From: Luteimonas saliphila
GTDB taxonomy: Bacteria > Pseudomonadota > Gammaproteobacteria > Xanthomonadales > Xanthomonadaceae
NCBI RefSeq assembly: GCF_016774335.1
Contig: NZ_JAETWA010000019.1
Coordinates: 1 to 64,000, forward strand
DNA length: 64,000 nucleotides
Reading direction: 5' to 3'
Translations under genes and position numbers: made by a program
Shown: positions 55,156-63,944 of the stretch, piece by piece
How positions within the stretch are numbered: the first letter of the stretch is position 1
Layout: every line of letters starts with the position of its first letter
The notes under the pieces: generated by a model
The model's input: the letters and a program-made list of their open reading frames with translations, nothing else
Told to the model about the DNA's origin: nothing
Database searches by the model: none

Positions 55156-55826
55156 ACACCCCCACCCGCAAGTTCCTCGTGCTCTCGCTCGCCGCGAGCC
55201 TGTCCGTCGCCGCGCCGGTCGTGTCGTTCGCGCAGACCGCGCCCGCGGCTGCGCCGGCACCCGCCAACATGCAGGGCTCGCCGAGCGAACTGGTGCTCGA
55301 GAATACCCGGCGCGTGCTGGAGACGATCGAGGCGCGCCGCACCGAATTCGCCCGCGACCGCGCCGCGCTGCAGCGCTTCGTCAGCGGCGAATTCACCACC
55401 ATGTTCGACCGCGACTACGCCGCGCGCCAGGTGCTCGGTCGCCATGGGCGCGGCGCCTCCGACGCCGACGTCAAGGCGTTCGGCGACGCGCTCGCCGACA
55501 ACCTGATGCGCCGCTACGGCTCCTCGCTGATCGACTTCAACACCCGCCTGCAGGTCCGCATCAAGTCCGAGACGGCGCTGCCGCGCGGGCTCGGGGTGAA
55601 GGTATCGAGCGAGCTGGTGCGCCAGGGCGGCGAGCCGATCCCGGTCGACTACCTGATGCGCCGCGCCGGCAGCGGCTGGCGCGTATTCGACGTGATGGTC
55701 GAGGGCGTGTCGTTCGTGCAGACCTTCCGCCAGCAGTTCGACCCCGAGCTGCAGCGCAAGTCGATCGCGCAGGTGACGCAGGAGCTGCGCAGCGGCCAGC
55801 TCGCGGTGGACGCGAGTACCGACTGA
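55152..55826 (+). CDS. mlaC: Mla periplasmic phospholipid-carrier protein
   Basis: This 224-residue protein has a signal peptide (cut likely after SFAQ, about residue 27) and the Tol-Tol-ring-like MlaC fold (MFDRDYAARQVLGRHG, VDYLMRRAGSGWRVFDVMVEGVS, quoted in part). It ferries phospholipid across the periplasm between MlaA and MlaD. It overlaps mlaD by four bases and mlaB by one base. Confidence 0.93.
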   Translation: MNTPTRKFLVLSLAASLSVAAPVVSFAQTAPAAAPAPANMQGSPSELVLENTRRVLETIEARRTEFARDRAALQRFVSGEFTTMFDRDYAARQVLGRHGRGASDADVKAFGDALADNLMRRYGSSLIDFNTRLQVRIKSETALPRGLGVKVSSELVRQGGEPIPVDYLMRRAGSGWRVFDVMVEGVSFVQTFRQQFDPELQRKSIAQVTQELRSGQLAVDASTD

Positions 55827-56113
55827 TGGCGACGCCGGCCACCGTGCGCCGCGAGGGCGACGCGCTGGCATTCGCCGGCGCGCTGACCCGCGAGGCGGCA
55901 GCCGTGCTGTGGCCGCAGGCGCTGGCGCTGTTGCCGCAGGCGCAACGCTTCGATCTGTCGGCAGTGTCGTCTGTCGACAGTGCCGGTCTTGCGCTGCTGG
56001 TGGAACTCGCGCAACGTAGCGGCGGCGTGTCCGTTGCCGGCGACCCACCGGGACTCGACGGCCTGCGGCGCGCCTACCGCCTCTCTCCCGCCCTGTCCTT
56101 CGCGCAGGCATGA
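55826..56113 (+). CDS. mlaB: STAS-domain protein MlaB
   Basis: This 95-residue cytoplasmic STAS protein binds MlaF and stabilises the MlaFEDB complex. The core FDLSAVSSVDSAGLALLVEL has the conserved Ser at the helix start after D. It overlaps mlaC by one base and its stop lies inside the first ATG of mlaA (ATGA), tying the lipoprotein gene to the operon. Confidence 0.88.
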   Translation: MATPATVRREGDALAFAGALTREAAAVLWPQALALLPQAQRFDLSAVSSVDSAGLALLVELAQRSGGVSVAGDPPGLDGLRRAYRLSPALSFAQA

Positions 56114-57237
56114 CGCCTGCGCGCCGATACGTCCGACGGATCGCCACGATGACGCCGACCCCCCGCCTGCGCCTGTCTGTCCTGCTGCTGCCGTTGCTGT
56201 TCGCCGCCTGCGCCGGCAGCGGCGGCACGCGCGATACCGCGACCGATCCGGTGACGATCGCACCCGAAAGCGCGTTCACCGACGCAGGCGCGACCGGCGG
56301 ACCCGCCTCAGCGAGCGCGACGGTATCCGCGCCGCCTGCTGCGGACGGGATGGCCGCCACGCCGGCGCCGCCCCCCGGCGAAGCGATGCCTGCCGCCGAT
56401 GCCGCGAACGCCGTCGCGCCTGCCGGCGAGCCTCCTACCCAGGCCGAGTACGACTACGCGGCGATCTACGGCCCGACGCCCTACGACCCGGTCGCCGATC
56501 CCACCCTGCCTGCGCCGGCGCAGCTGCCCGCCAGCTACGACCCGTGGGAAAACTGGAACCGCAAGGTCCACCGCTTCAACAACGCCGTCGACCGCACCAT
56601 CGCCACGCCGCTGGCGCGCGCCTACGTCACGGTCGTGCCGCGTCCCGTGCGGCTGGGCGTGGGCAATTTCTTCAACAACCTCGGCCAGCCGGTGAGCGCG
56701 CTCAACGCGCTGCTGCAGGGCCGGCCGGGACAGGCGGGGCAGTCGCTCGGCCGCTTCCTGCTCAACAGCACGGTCGGCATCGGCGGCCTGTTCGACCCGG
56801 CCTCGGCCGCGAACATCCCCTACCGCAGCGAGGATTTCGGCCAGACGCTCGGGGTGTGGGGCTGGAAGAGCTCGCGCTACCTCGAGCTGCCGCTGTTCGG
56901 TCCGCGCACGCTGCGCGACACCTTCGGCCTGGTCGGCGACGCACCGCTTTCGCCGATCCGCCAGGTCGAAGACGACGGCACCCGCATTTTCCTGCAGGGC
57001 CTGCAACTGGTCGACTTGCGCACCCAGCTGTTCGCGCTCGACGGCATGCGCGAGGGCGCCACCGACGAGTACGCGCTGGTGCGCGATGCCTGGCTGCAGC
57101 GCCGCAACTACCAGATCCAGGCCGACCGCCGTCGCCCGGAAGACGACGAGCTGCCGGACTACCTGCGCGAGGACGACACCACGCCCACCGTCCCGGTCGA
57201 CGTGATGCCGGTGGTGCCGCTGTCGCCGACGCCCTGA
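56110..57237 (+). CDS. mlaA: MlaA/VacJ outer-membrane lipoprotein
   Basis: This lipoprotein removes phospholipid from the outer leaflet of the outer membrane. Starting at the ATGA overlap it is 375 residues; the later ATG at 56149 gives a neater signal (LLLPLLFAAC). The mature N-terminus is Ala/Pro-rich and unstructured for about 100 residues, longer than in E. coli. The MlaA core begins DPWENWNRKVHRFNNAVDR and includes VGNFFNNLGQPVSALNALLQG. The C-terminus after 310 is charged and low-complexity. Having mlaA in the same operon as mlaFEDCB differs from E. coli but is usual in this family. Confidence 0.93.
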   Translation: MTPARRYVRRIATMTPTPRLRLSVLLLPLLFAACAGSGGTRDTATDPVTIAPESAFTDAGATGGPASASATVSAPPAADGMAATPAPPPGEAMPAADAANAVAPAGEPPTQAEYDYAAIYGPTPYDPVADPTLPAPAQLPASYDPWENWNRKVHRFNNAVDRTIATPLARAYVTVVPRPVRLGVGNFFNNLGQPVSALNALLQGRPGQAGQSLGRFLLNSTVGIGGLFDPASAANIPYRSEDFGQTLGVWGWKSSRYLELPLFGPRTLRDTFGLVGDAPLSPIRQVEDDGTRIFLQGLQLVDLRTQLFALDGMREGATDEYALVRDAWLQRRNYQIQADRRRPEDDELPDYLREDDTTPTVPVDVMPVVPLSPTP

Positions 57238-57255
57238 CGGGCGGGCCGGGGGCGA

Positions 57256-58401
57256 TCAGTCGGGAAAGCGCAGCACGCTGTTGTCGGCCGGGCGCTCGTG
57301 CCGGCGCACCACGGTGTCGGGATCGGCGTGCGGCGTCCACGGTCGCGCGCCCAGCGCTTCGATGTCGGTGTAGCGGCCGAGCACGCTGAAGCCTTCGAAC
57401 GCGAACGGCAGGCCATCGCCGCCGAGCAGCGAGGCATCGTCGGCCACGTGGAAATGCAGGTGCGGCCAGTTGCCGCTGCCGCTGTAGCCGACCTCGCCGA
57501 TCACCTCGCCGCGCCGCACCCGCTGTCCGGCCGCGACCCGCACGCTGCCCGGGCGCAGATGTTCGTAGATCGCGTGGCGTCCCTCGCCCAGCGCCAGCAC
57601 CACGTAGTTCCCGCTGCCCGCCGTCAGCGGGTGCCGGCCGTTCTGCGAGATGCGTGCCGCCTCCGGATAGTCCCCGCGCATCGCAACCACGGTCGCATCG
57701 GCCACCGCGAGCACTGGTTCGCCATGGGCATGTGCGTTGCGCACGAGGTCGGCATCGCCGGCGGCGAGGCGTCCGTGAGCGTCGAGCTTGACCAGGTCGA
57801 TCGCGAAGCGCCCGGGCAGGGTCGCGCGTCCTTCCACCGCGTAGAACACGCGGCGATGTCCGCGCGGCCAGGCGGGATCGAACACCGCCGCCCAGGGTCC
57901 ACCGCGCAGGGGCGGGCCGAGCACAGGCGCGGGACGCGGATCGGGCGCGACCTTTGCGCCTTCTATGTGGGAGAGCGCTTCGGCGCCCTCCACCCGGTAG
58001 GCCACGCGATGGTGGAGGCGCGAGGGGACCGCGTCCGGCGCCAAGTCGAGTTCGAGGTACAGCACCTTGCGCGCGCCGGGAGCGATCACGGTGGAGTCCG
58101 TGGTTCCGGCGGTCGGTACCGCGGGCGCCAGCCTGGCGGCAAGTGCCGTCCCGGTGAACGTCGCCAGGACCAGATCGTCTTCGCCACGCACGTCGATCGC
58201 CACCGGCCGCAGCGGTTCGCGGGAGAAGTTGGTCAGATGCAGTTCGTAGAACAGGCGCACGCGCCCTTCCGACGCGGCCGGCGCCGGTGCCAGCGGCACC
58301 CGCAGTTCGAACGACTCGCGCTCCGCGGCTGCGTGGCCGATTAGCGCCAGCCATGCGAGCAAGACTCCTGCGAACCGGATGCCGCTGCGGCGTCCACGCA
58401 T
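57256..58401 (-). CDS. M23-family metallopeptidase
   Basis: This 381-residue protein has a signal peptide (cut near AAA, about residue 26), an N-terminal beta-sandwich (about 30-160) and a C-terminal M23/LytM-type domain (about 200-345). HLHFH (314-318) holds the C-terminal zinc motif, and GYSGSGNWPHLHFHV is typical of this subgroup. The usual HxxxD zinc pair is changed to RFAIDL, so the enzyme may be altered or inactive as a peptidase. It is convergent with mlaA and lies 18 bp away. A second M23-type protein with all four ligands lies at 15.9 kb. Confidence 0.85.
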   Translation of the reverse strand: MRGRRSGIRFAGVLLAWLALIGHAAAERESFELRVPLAPAPAASEGRVRLFYELHLTNFSREPLRPVAIDVRGEDDLVLATFTGTALAARLAPAVPTAGTTDSTVIAPGARKVLYLELDLAPDAVPSRLHHRVAYRVEGAEALSHIEGAKVAPDPRPAPVLGPPLRGGPWAAVFDPAWPRGHRRVFYAVEGRATLPGRFAIDLVKLDAHGRLAAGDADLVRNAHAHGEPVLAVADATVVAMRGDYPEAARISQNGRHPLTAGSGNYVVLALGEGRHAIYEHLRPGSVRVAAGQRVRRGEVIGEVGYSGSGNWPHLHFHVADDASLLGGDGLPFAFEGFSVLGRYTDIEALGARPWTPHADPDTVVRRHERPADNSVLRFPD

Positions 58402-58497
58402 GCCGGGTTCTCCCGCGATGGCCAGCCTTGGAGTGTCGTGCGAAGGGCCGGCGGATTCACGTGCCGGAAGTCGGGCACCCGAGGTCCCGCCCTTGCC

Positions 58498-59826
58498 TCA
58501 GTCGTCGGCATCCAGCAGCGGTGGCGCGTCTTCGGTGCCGGGCAACGACTCAACGCCCTTGAGCTGGCGCTCGATCGCGCGGGTGCGCACGCCGGCCTGC
58601 TTGATGCTGTTCTGCACGGTGTCGAGCTGCGAGTTGGCCTTCTCCAGCACCGTGGCGAACTTGCCGAACTCCGACTTCACCGTGCCCAGCAGCTGCCACA
58701 CCTCGCTGGAGCGCTTCTCGATCGCCAGCGTGCGGAACCCCATCTGCAGGCTGTTGAGCAGCGCCAGCAGCGTGGTCGGCCCGACCAGGGTCACGCGGAA
58801 CTCGCGCTGCAGCACTTCGAACAGTCCGGGCCGGCGCAGCACTTCCGCGTACAGCCCCTCGGTCGGCAGGAACAGCAGCGCGAAATCGGTGGTGTGCGGC
58901 GGCGCGAGGTACTTGTCGCGGATCCGTCGCGCCTCCAGCTTCACCTGCCGCTCCAGTCCGACGGAGGCGGCATTGACCGCGTCGACGTCGACGCGGTCCT
59001 GGGCATCGAGCAGGCGCTCGTAATCCTCGCGCGGGAACTTGGCATCGATCGGCAGCAGGATCGGCGTGTCGTGGCTGCCCGGCAGGCGCACCGCGAATTC
59101 CACCCGCTCGCTGCTGCCCGGCACGGTGGCGACGTTGCAGGCGTACTGCTCGATCGTCAGCACCTGTTCGAGCAATGCGCCCAGCTGCACCTCGCCGAAG
59201 ATGCCGCGGGTCTTGACGTTGGTCAGCACGCGCTTGAGGTCGCCCACGCCGGTCGCCAGCTGCTGCATCTCGCCCAGGCCGCGCTGCACCTGTTCCAGCC
59301 GCTCCGACACCAGCCGGAACGATTGCCCGAGCCGGGTTTCCAGCGTCGACTGCAGCTTCTCGTCCACGGTCGCACGCATCTGCTCGAGCTTCTCGGCGTT
59401 GTCGGCCTGCAGCCGCTGCAGCTGCTGTTCGAGCGTGGCGCGCATCTCGCCGATGCGCTGTTCGTTACGCTGGGTCAGCTCGGCCAGCCGCTGCCCGAGC
59501 GCGACCTCGAAACGCTGGTGCAGTTCCGCGGTTTCGGAGCGCGCCTTGCGCGCGTCGTCGGTCAGCGCCTCGCGCAGCACGTCCAGGCGCTGGTCGGTGC
59601 GGGTGGCGAGGTCGTCGAGCCGGCGCCCGAACGCATCGATTCGCTGTTCCTGCGAGGCCGACAGGCTGTCGAGCTGCTGGCGCAGTTCCGCGCGGCCGTC
59701 GCGCTGTTCCTCACGCAGCGCCTGCTCCAGGCGCGCTTCCGGGCGGCGCAGCAGCAGCACGACCAGCAGCGCCAGCGCCGCAAGTCCCATCCCGCACAAC
59801 AACCACAGCAACGTCTCCTGGTCCAT
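58498..59826 (-). CDS. rmuC: DNA recombination protein RmuC
   Basis: This 442-residue protein starts with a membrane helix (about 6-26), then a coiled coil to about residue 170 (LRQQLDSLSASQEQRIDAFG and repeats), then the RmuC nuclease-like domain (about 180-410; GIFGEVQLGALLEQVL, LPIDAKFPREDYERLLDA, LFLPTEGLYAEVL). IDAKFP holds the conserved PD-(D/E)xK-like Asp and Lys. RmuC limits inversions between short inverted repeats, of some interest in a genome so full of them. The chosen Met gives the anchor; upstream in-frame sequence is spacer. Confidence 0.92.
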   Translation of the reverse strand: MDQETLLWLLCGMGLAALALLVVLLLRRPEARLEQALREEQRDGRAELRQQLDSLSASQEQRIDAFGRRLDDLATRTDQRLDVLREALTDDARKARSETAELHQRFEVALGQRLAELTQRNEQRIGEMRATLEQQLQRLQADNAEKLEQMRATVDEKLQSTLETRLGQSFRLVSERLEQVQRGLGEMQQLATGVGDLKRVLTNVKTRGIFGEVQLGALLEQVLTIEQYACNVATVPGSSERVEFAVRLPGSHDTPILLPIDAKFPREDYERLLDAQDRVDVDAVNAASVGLERQVKLEARRIRDKYLAPPHTTDFALLFLPTEGLYAEVLRRPGLFEVLQREFRVTLVGPTTLLALLNSLQMGFRTLAIEKRSSEVWQLLGTVKSEFGKFATVLEKANSQLDTVQNSIKQAGVRTRAIERQLKGVESLPGTEDAPPLLDADD

Positions 59827-59968
59827 GCCGCCAGTGTAGCCGGGCGGCGTCTCAGGATGCGCCGCGGGCGCTGCGCTGCGACGCCGCGCGTGCGTGCCTG
59901 CCTCGTCACGCTGCAACCGGGGCGCTGGTGGACGTATCTGCTGTGGGAAAGGACTGGAGGACACGACC

Positions 59969-61105
59969 TTGACCGCCCGCACCGTGTACATCCGCTTCGT
60001 CATCGCCACGTGTCTGCTCGCCTGCACCGCCATGTTCGCCCTGGTGTCCGTGCCCGCGCGCGCCCAGGCCCCGCAAGCGGTGGCCGACGATGCCGCCCGC
60101 GCCCGTGCCGTGGTCGAGGACCTGATGCGCATCCCCGATCCCGATGGCGTGCAGGAGACGTACAGGACGCGGATCCACGGCGTCGAGCAGTGGATCAGCA
60201 TCCGCGGCCAGGACCGCGCCAACCCCGTGATCCTGTTCGTGCACGGCGGCCCGGCGTCGCCGACCATGTCCAGCCTGTGGCAGTTCCAGCGCCCGCTGGA
60301 GGAATACTTCACGATGGTCCATTACGACCAGCGTGGCGCCGGCAAGACGTACCGCGAGAACCACTCGGAGGCGGTCGCGCGGACCATCCGCATCCAGGCC
60401 TATGTCGACGACCTGGTCGCCATCGCCGAGCACGTGCGCACCCGGCTCGGCAAGGACAGGCTGGTACTGATGGCGCACAGCTGGGGCACGATCCCGGCGA
60501 TGCATGCCGCGCTGGCGCGGCCCGACCTGTTCCACGCCTACGTCGGCGTCGGCCAGGTGATCAACGTACGCGACAACGAGCGCATCAGCATCGAATACGG
60601 GCTGGTCGAGGCGAAGCGCCGCGGCGATGCCGATGCCGTGCGCGAGATCGAGGCGTTGCTGCCCTACCCGGGCGACCGGCCGCTCACCCGCGAACGCATC
60701 GTCGCCGCGCGCAAGTGGCCGCAGCACTACGGCGGCATGGCCGCGCATCGCGATGCCACCAACCTGTGGTTCTACGGCGCCGCGCGCCTGTCGCCCGACT
60801 ACGACGCGCAGGATCGCGCCGCGATCAACGCCGGCAGCCTGTTCACCCTCGAACGGCTGCTCGACGAGTTCGTGCAGGTGGATTTCAAGCCGGTACGCGA
60901 GTTCCCGATCCCGGTGGTGATGTTCATGGGTCGCCATGACTACACCACGCCGTCGCAGCCCACGGCGGAGTGGCTGTCGCGCGTCGACGCGCCCTACAAG
61001 CGCGGGGTGTGGTTCGAACGTTCCGCGCACATGATCCCGTGGGAAGAGCCGGGCAAGACCCTGATCAGCCTGCTCGAGACCGTGCGGCCGCTGGCGCGCG
61101 AGTAG
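59969..61105 (+). CDS. Alpha/beta hydrolase, proline iminopeptidase-like, exported
   Basis: This 378-residue protein probably starts at TTG, eight bases after GGAGG; no ATG stands near. Residues 8-32 form a signal peptide ending PARAQA. The oxyanion motif HGGPASP, the nucleophile elbow AHSWGT (S171), GRHDYTTP with the acid, and SAHMIPWEEP with the His make the full triad in S33-family order. It likely trims N-terminal proline or similar peptides in the periplasm, or acts on small esters. Confidence 0.85.
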   Translation: MTARTVYIRFVIATCLLACTAMFALVSVPARAQAPQAVADDAARARAVVEDLMRIPDPDGVQETYRTRIHGVEQWISIRGQDRANPVILFVHGGPASPTMSSLWQFQRPLEEYFTMVHYDQRGAGKTYRENHSEAVARTIRIQAYVDDLVAIAEHVRTRLGKDRLVLMAHSWGTIPAMHAALARPDLFHAYVGVGQVINVRDNERISIEYGLVEAKRRGDADAVREIEALLPYPGDRPLTRERIVAARKWPQHYGGMAAHRDATNLWFYGAARLSPDYDAQDRAAINAGSLFTLERLLDEFVQVDFKPVREFPIPVVMFMGRHDYTTPSQPTAEWLSRVDAPYKRGVWFERSAHMIPWEEPGKTLISLLETVRPLARE

Positions 61106-61178
61106 CGGCGGTCGCGGCCGCGCAACTCGCATGTCGCGTCCAGGCGGACACGAGGCGGCCTGCGTTTCCCTTGCAGCC

Positions 61179-61496
61179 TCAGTCCACGGGGTACCTGCGC
61201 AGGTGGATGAGGCTCGCGACCAGTACGACCACCATCGCCAGCACCAGGCAGGCGACAGGCACCCATTCGGGCCACGTGTCCGGCACCAGCCAGGTGGCCG
61301 CCGTGGTGGCGGCCGCGGCGATCAGCAGCGCCCGCCCCGACCACGCATTGGCGGGATACCAGATCGACGGATGCGACAGGCTGCGCCGTGTGCGCAGTCC
61401 GTACAGCGGATTGGGTGGCACCCGGCGCAGGATCAGCGGCACGCCCAGTCCGGCCAGCAGGACGCAGGCTGCGGTGACGACGATGCGGATGTCCAT
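61179..61496 (-). CDS. SdpI-family membrane protein
   Basis: This 105-residue protein has three hydrophobic segments and the SdpI/YhfL pattern of Pro and Gly (LRRVPPNPLYGLRTRRSL, WYPANAWSGRAL). In Bacillus SdpI gives immunity to a cannibalism toxin, but bacterial homologues are widespread without that system. The chosen ATG gives MDIRIVVTAACVLLAG; the longer frame upstream crosses the degenerate GNAT gene. No toxin gene is near. Confidence 0.8.
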   Translation of the reverse strand: MDIRIVVTAACVLLAGLGVPLILRRVPPNPLYGLRTRRSLSHPSIWYPANAWSGRALLIAAAATTAATWLVPDTWPEWVPVACLVLAMVVVLVASLIHLRRYPVD

Positions 61497-61588
61497 GGAT
61501 ACGCTCCTCCCGTTCGCGTCGATGGTCGCCTGCAGATCGTTGCGCGCACCGCGGGAACGACGCAAGACGTCTCGCCACGGCAGCGGCA

Positions 61589-62057
61589 CTACGCCTGCAG
61601 CCCAAGCCGATGGAAGCGCGTCCCGGGCAGGTGCGCACGTTTCTCCACGACGCGCAGGCGCCGGTAGAGGGCCCGGGCCGCGCCATGGTGAGCAGGGTGT
61701 CCAGGCGCAATTCCCCGGGGCCGGCATCGCGCGCGGCTTCGACCATCGATTCGACCAGGCGCCGGCCCAGGCCCCAGTTGCGGAAGGCCGGCCGCACGTA
61801 GAGTCGCTTCATTTCCGCCGCACGCGCGTCGAACGGCCGCAGCGCCGCGCACCCCGCCACGTCCCCGGCCACGCGGGCGATCAGCAATGCGCCGCGTGGC
61901 GGCACGTATGGTTGCGGCAGCGCCGCGAGCTCGACGCTGAACCCCTGGTACTCCAGGTCCGTGCCGATGGCCGCGCGTATTCGAGCAACAGGCTTCTCGC
62001 GATCGCGACCAGGTCCGGCTGGTCCGCCTGCCGCAGCACGATCCCGATCGACGTCAT
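61589..62057 (-). pseudogene. GNAT N-acetyltransferase, broken by two frameshifts
   Basis: Read in three successive frames this region gives a whole GNAT protein: MTSIGIVLRQADQPDLVAIA up to LLLEYA in the first, TDLEYQGFSVELAALPQ through MKRLYVRPAFRNWGLGRRL to LRLDTLLTM in the second, and ALYRRLRVVEKRAHLPGTRF to the stop in the third. Each shift is a missing base, at about 61969-61976 and 61670-61684 on the plus strand, both in a GCGCGG(G)CC context on the coding strand. The acetyl-CoA loop falls in the second segment. It is either a pseudogene or two sequencing slips at like sites. Confidence 0.75.
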
Positions 62058-62108
62058 GGTGCGTGACCCCGGGCCAGCATCGCGACGCGACCGCGCATCG
62101 GCGAACGG

Positions 62109-62639
62109 TCAGCCACCCAGCACCAGGCCCATGATGTGGTCGTCGTAATCCTCGTTCCCCACTTTGAACCTGCGCTCGCCCAGGCGGACGAAGCCGATGC
62201 GCTCGTAGAAGCGGATCGCCGGTGCGTTGTGCGCGTAGACGCCTAGCAGCAATCGGCGCGCACCCGCGCCCGCCGCATGCGCGATGGCGGCCGACACCAG
62301 CCGACTGCCGTGGCCGCCGCCACGGAACCTGTCCAGCAGGTAGACGCGCTTGAGTTCGAGATCGCCGGTCGTATCGGGCAACGGCAGCTGCGCCGGCGCC
62401 ACCACCATGTAGCCCACGGGTGCCCCACCCGGTTGGCACTCCAGGAGCCAGGCCGCATGGTCCGCGCTCGCCAGCCACGCCGCGTACTGCTCCACCGACT
62501 GCGCGCGCCGGCAATGCGCGACGATCGCCTCGCCATCGAGGATGCCCGCGAAGGTCTCGAGGAAGGTCGCGCCCCCCACCAGGGCTAGCGCGGCCTCGTC
62601 GCCCATGACGCAGCGCCTGATGCAGGTGTCGTTCGTCAT
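62109..62639 (-). CDS. GNAT-family N-acetyltransferase
   Basis: This 176-residue protein is an intact GNAT enzyme. The acetyl-CoA loop is in LLDRFRGGGHGSRLVSAAIA (RGGGHG), then GVYAHNAPAIRFYERIGFVRLGERRF (quoted in part) gives the typical C-terminal motif B. It follows the degenerate GNAT gene on the same strand without being its copy. The substrate is unknown. The start MTNDTCIRRCVMG was taken at the first ATG. Confidence 0.88.
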   Translation of the reverse strand: MTNDTCIRRCVMGDEAALALVGGATFLETFAGILDGEAIVAHCRRAQSVEQYAAWLASADHAAWLLECQPGGAPVGYMVVAPAQLPLPDTTGDLELKRVYLLDRFRGGGHGSRLVSAAIAHAAGAGARRLLLGVYAHNAPAIRFYERIGFVRLGERRFKVGNEDYDDHIMGLVLGG

Positions 62640-62808
62640 CGTCTCGCTCGTCCTGTGTGGCGTGATCGTCGCGTCACTGTGTGCGCCCGGCTCGGCTCGC
62701 CACGCCGACGAGCCCTGCAGGGAACGATGCGCCGACCCGCGTCGCCGGGTCCCATGTCCCACGGGAGCCGGATGTCGCATCGATCCCCGTCGCGCAGGCG
62801 CCCCGAAA

Positions 62809-63303
62809 CTAGCCGCGACCGGCGCGCACGAAATCCATCGTCCAGTTGGTCTCCCAGGTCGCTCCGCCGTCGCTGGAGAACGCCTGCTCCCACCGCGGCC
62901 GCGACGGGTCGGCCGCGAACCAGTGGAAGCGGACTCGAATCGGCACGCCGTTGAAGGTGTCGTCCGCGAAGAAGGTGCCCACGCCGTTCTCGAACGTGCC
63001 GACCACGGGCACGTCGATCCGCCCGGGCGCCCGGCCGTCCAGCCACCAGATCGACCACCGCCGTTCCCGGGGATCGAACGAACGCAGCGCGAGCGCCCTG
63101 TAGGTTCCTTCCGGAAGGTGGAGCACGTTGTCCTCGACGTTGCCGTAGCCACCGAGCACTTTGCGCGTCGACATTTCGCCGTCGAACTCCACCCAGTCCG
63201 TGCATCCTGCAAGCCGATCCCGCAGCCGGCGGTGCTTCACGCGCCAGTCGCCGACGGCGAAATTGAAATCCTGCGGTGGCTCATCGCGCTCTACCGATGT
63301 CAT
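62809..63303 (-). CDS. DUF1579-like protein
   Basis: This 164-residue cytoplasmic protein shows FAVGDWRVKHRRL, LGGYGNVEDNVLHLPEG, WSIWWLDGRAPGRIDVP and WEQAFSSDGGATWETNWTMDF. These match a group usually filed under DUF1579, with a lipocalin-like barrel. Its job is unknown. The spacer up to the GNAT gene (62640-62808) shows no gene. Confidence 0.75.
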   Translation of the reverse strand: MTSVERDEPPQDFNFAVGDWRVKHRRLRDRLAGCTDWVEFDGEMSTRKVLGGYGNVEDNVLHLPEGTYRALALRSFDPRERRWSIWWLDGRAPGRIDVPVVGTFENGVGTFFADDTFNGVPIRVRFHWFAADPSRPRWEQAFSSDGGATWETNWTMDFVRAGRG

Positions 63304-63383
63304 GTGCCGCTCCCTTGGGCTGTAAGACGATGGTCGAGCGGTGCCGCGGGCGCTTTGCCGCTCGAATGATTGCGGGCCGCTTC

Positions 63384-63944
63384 CTACAGACGTCGGCCTT
63401 GGGCGCAGGCCTCGATGAGGGAGGCCAGTCGGCGGCTACGTGTGTCGGCCTGCTTCGCGCTGACCACCCACCACGTGATCTTCTTCCGGTAGCCGGGTGG
63501 CAACGCCTCGAAGTACTGCCGCGCGACCGCGTGGCCCTCGAGCTGCTTCAGCTCGGCCGCGGAGAACGCGACCTCCTGCTGCTCGTAGGACGCCGTCCGC
63601 GACTTCGCTTCCGTGCGTGCCGCATAGGCCTGCAGGCCTGCAGGCGTCATGCGGCCCAGCTTGTGGAGCGCCTCGGCCTTGCGGATATTGACGGCGCTCC
63701 AGTTCGAGCCGGGCTTCCTCGGCGTGAAGCGGATCCTGTACCTCTGGTCGTCGACCCGGTGGCGCACGCCATCGATCCAGCCGACGCACAGCGCCTCGTC
63801 CACGGCCTCGGACCAGGACAGGGCCGCGGCGCCGCTACCGGTCTTCATGAAGCCCACGACCAGCTCCGACGAGGTGGGCGCGTGCCTGGCGAACCATTGC
63901 CGCAGTTCCACCGCGTCCTTGAAGTAGATGGGCCCGGTCGTCAT
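63384..63944 (-). CDS. YdeI/OmpD-associated family protein
   Basis: This protein of 186 residues (from MTTGPIYFKDAV) or up to 195 from an earlier GTG belongs to the YdeI family. Blocks include ELVVGFMKTGSG, LCVGWIDGVRHRVDDQRYRIRF, PRKPGSNWSAVNIRKAEAL and LPPGYRKKITWWVVSAKQADTRSRRL (quoted in part). YdeI homologues are linked to tolerance of cationic peptides, though mechanism is unclear. The start is uncertain because neither candidate has a good ribosome site. Confidence 0.82.
   Translation of the reverse strand: MTTGPIYFKDAVELRQWFARHAPTSSELVVGFMKTGSGAAALSWSEAVDEALCVGWIDGVRHRVDDQRYRIRFTPRKPGSNWSAVNIRKAEALHKLGRMTPAGLQAYAARTEAKSRTASYEQQEVAFSAAELKQLEGHAVARQYFEALPPGYRKKITWWVVSAKQADTRSRRLASLIEACAQGRRL

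Noticed and set aside
62542-63369. Plus-strand 275-codon frame over the GNAT and DUF1579-like genes
   Set aside because: It is antisense to two supported genes, and its residues are Arg/Pro/Ala-rich without motifs.
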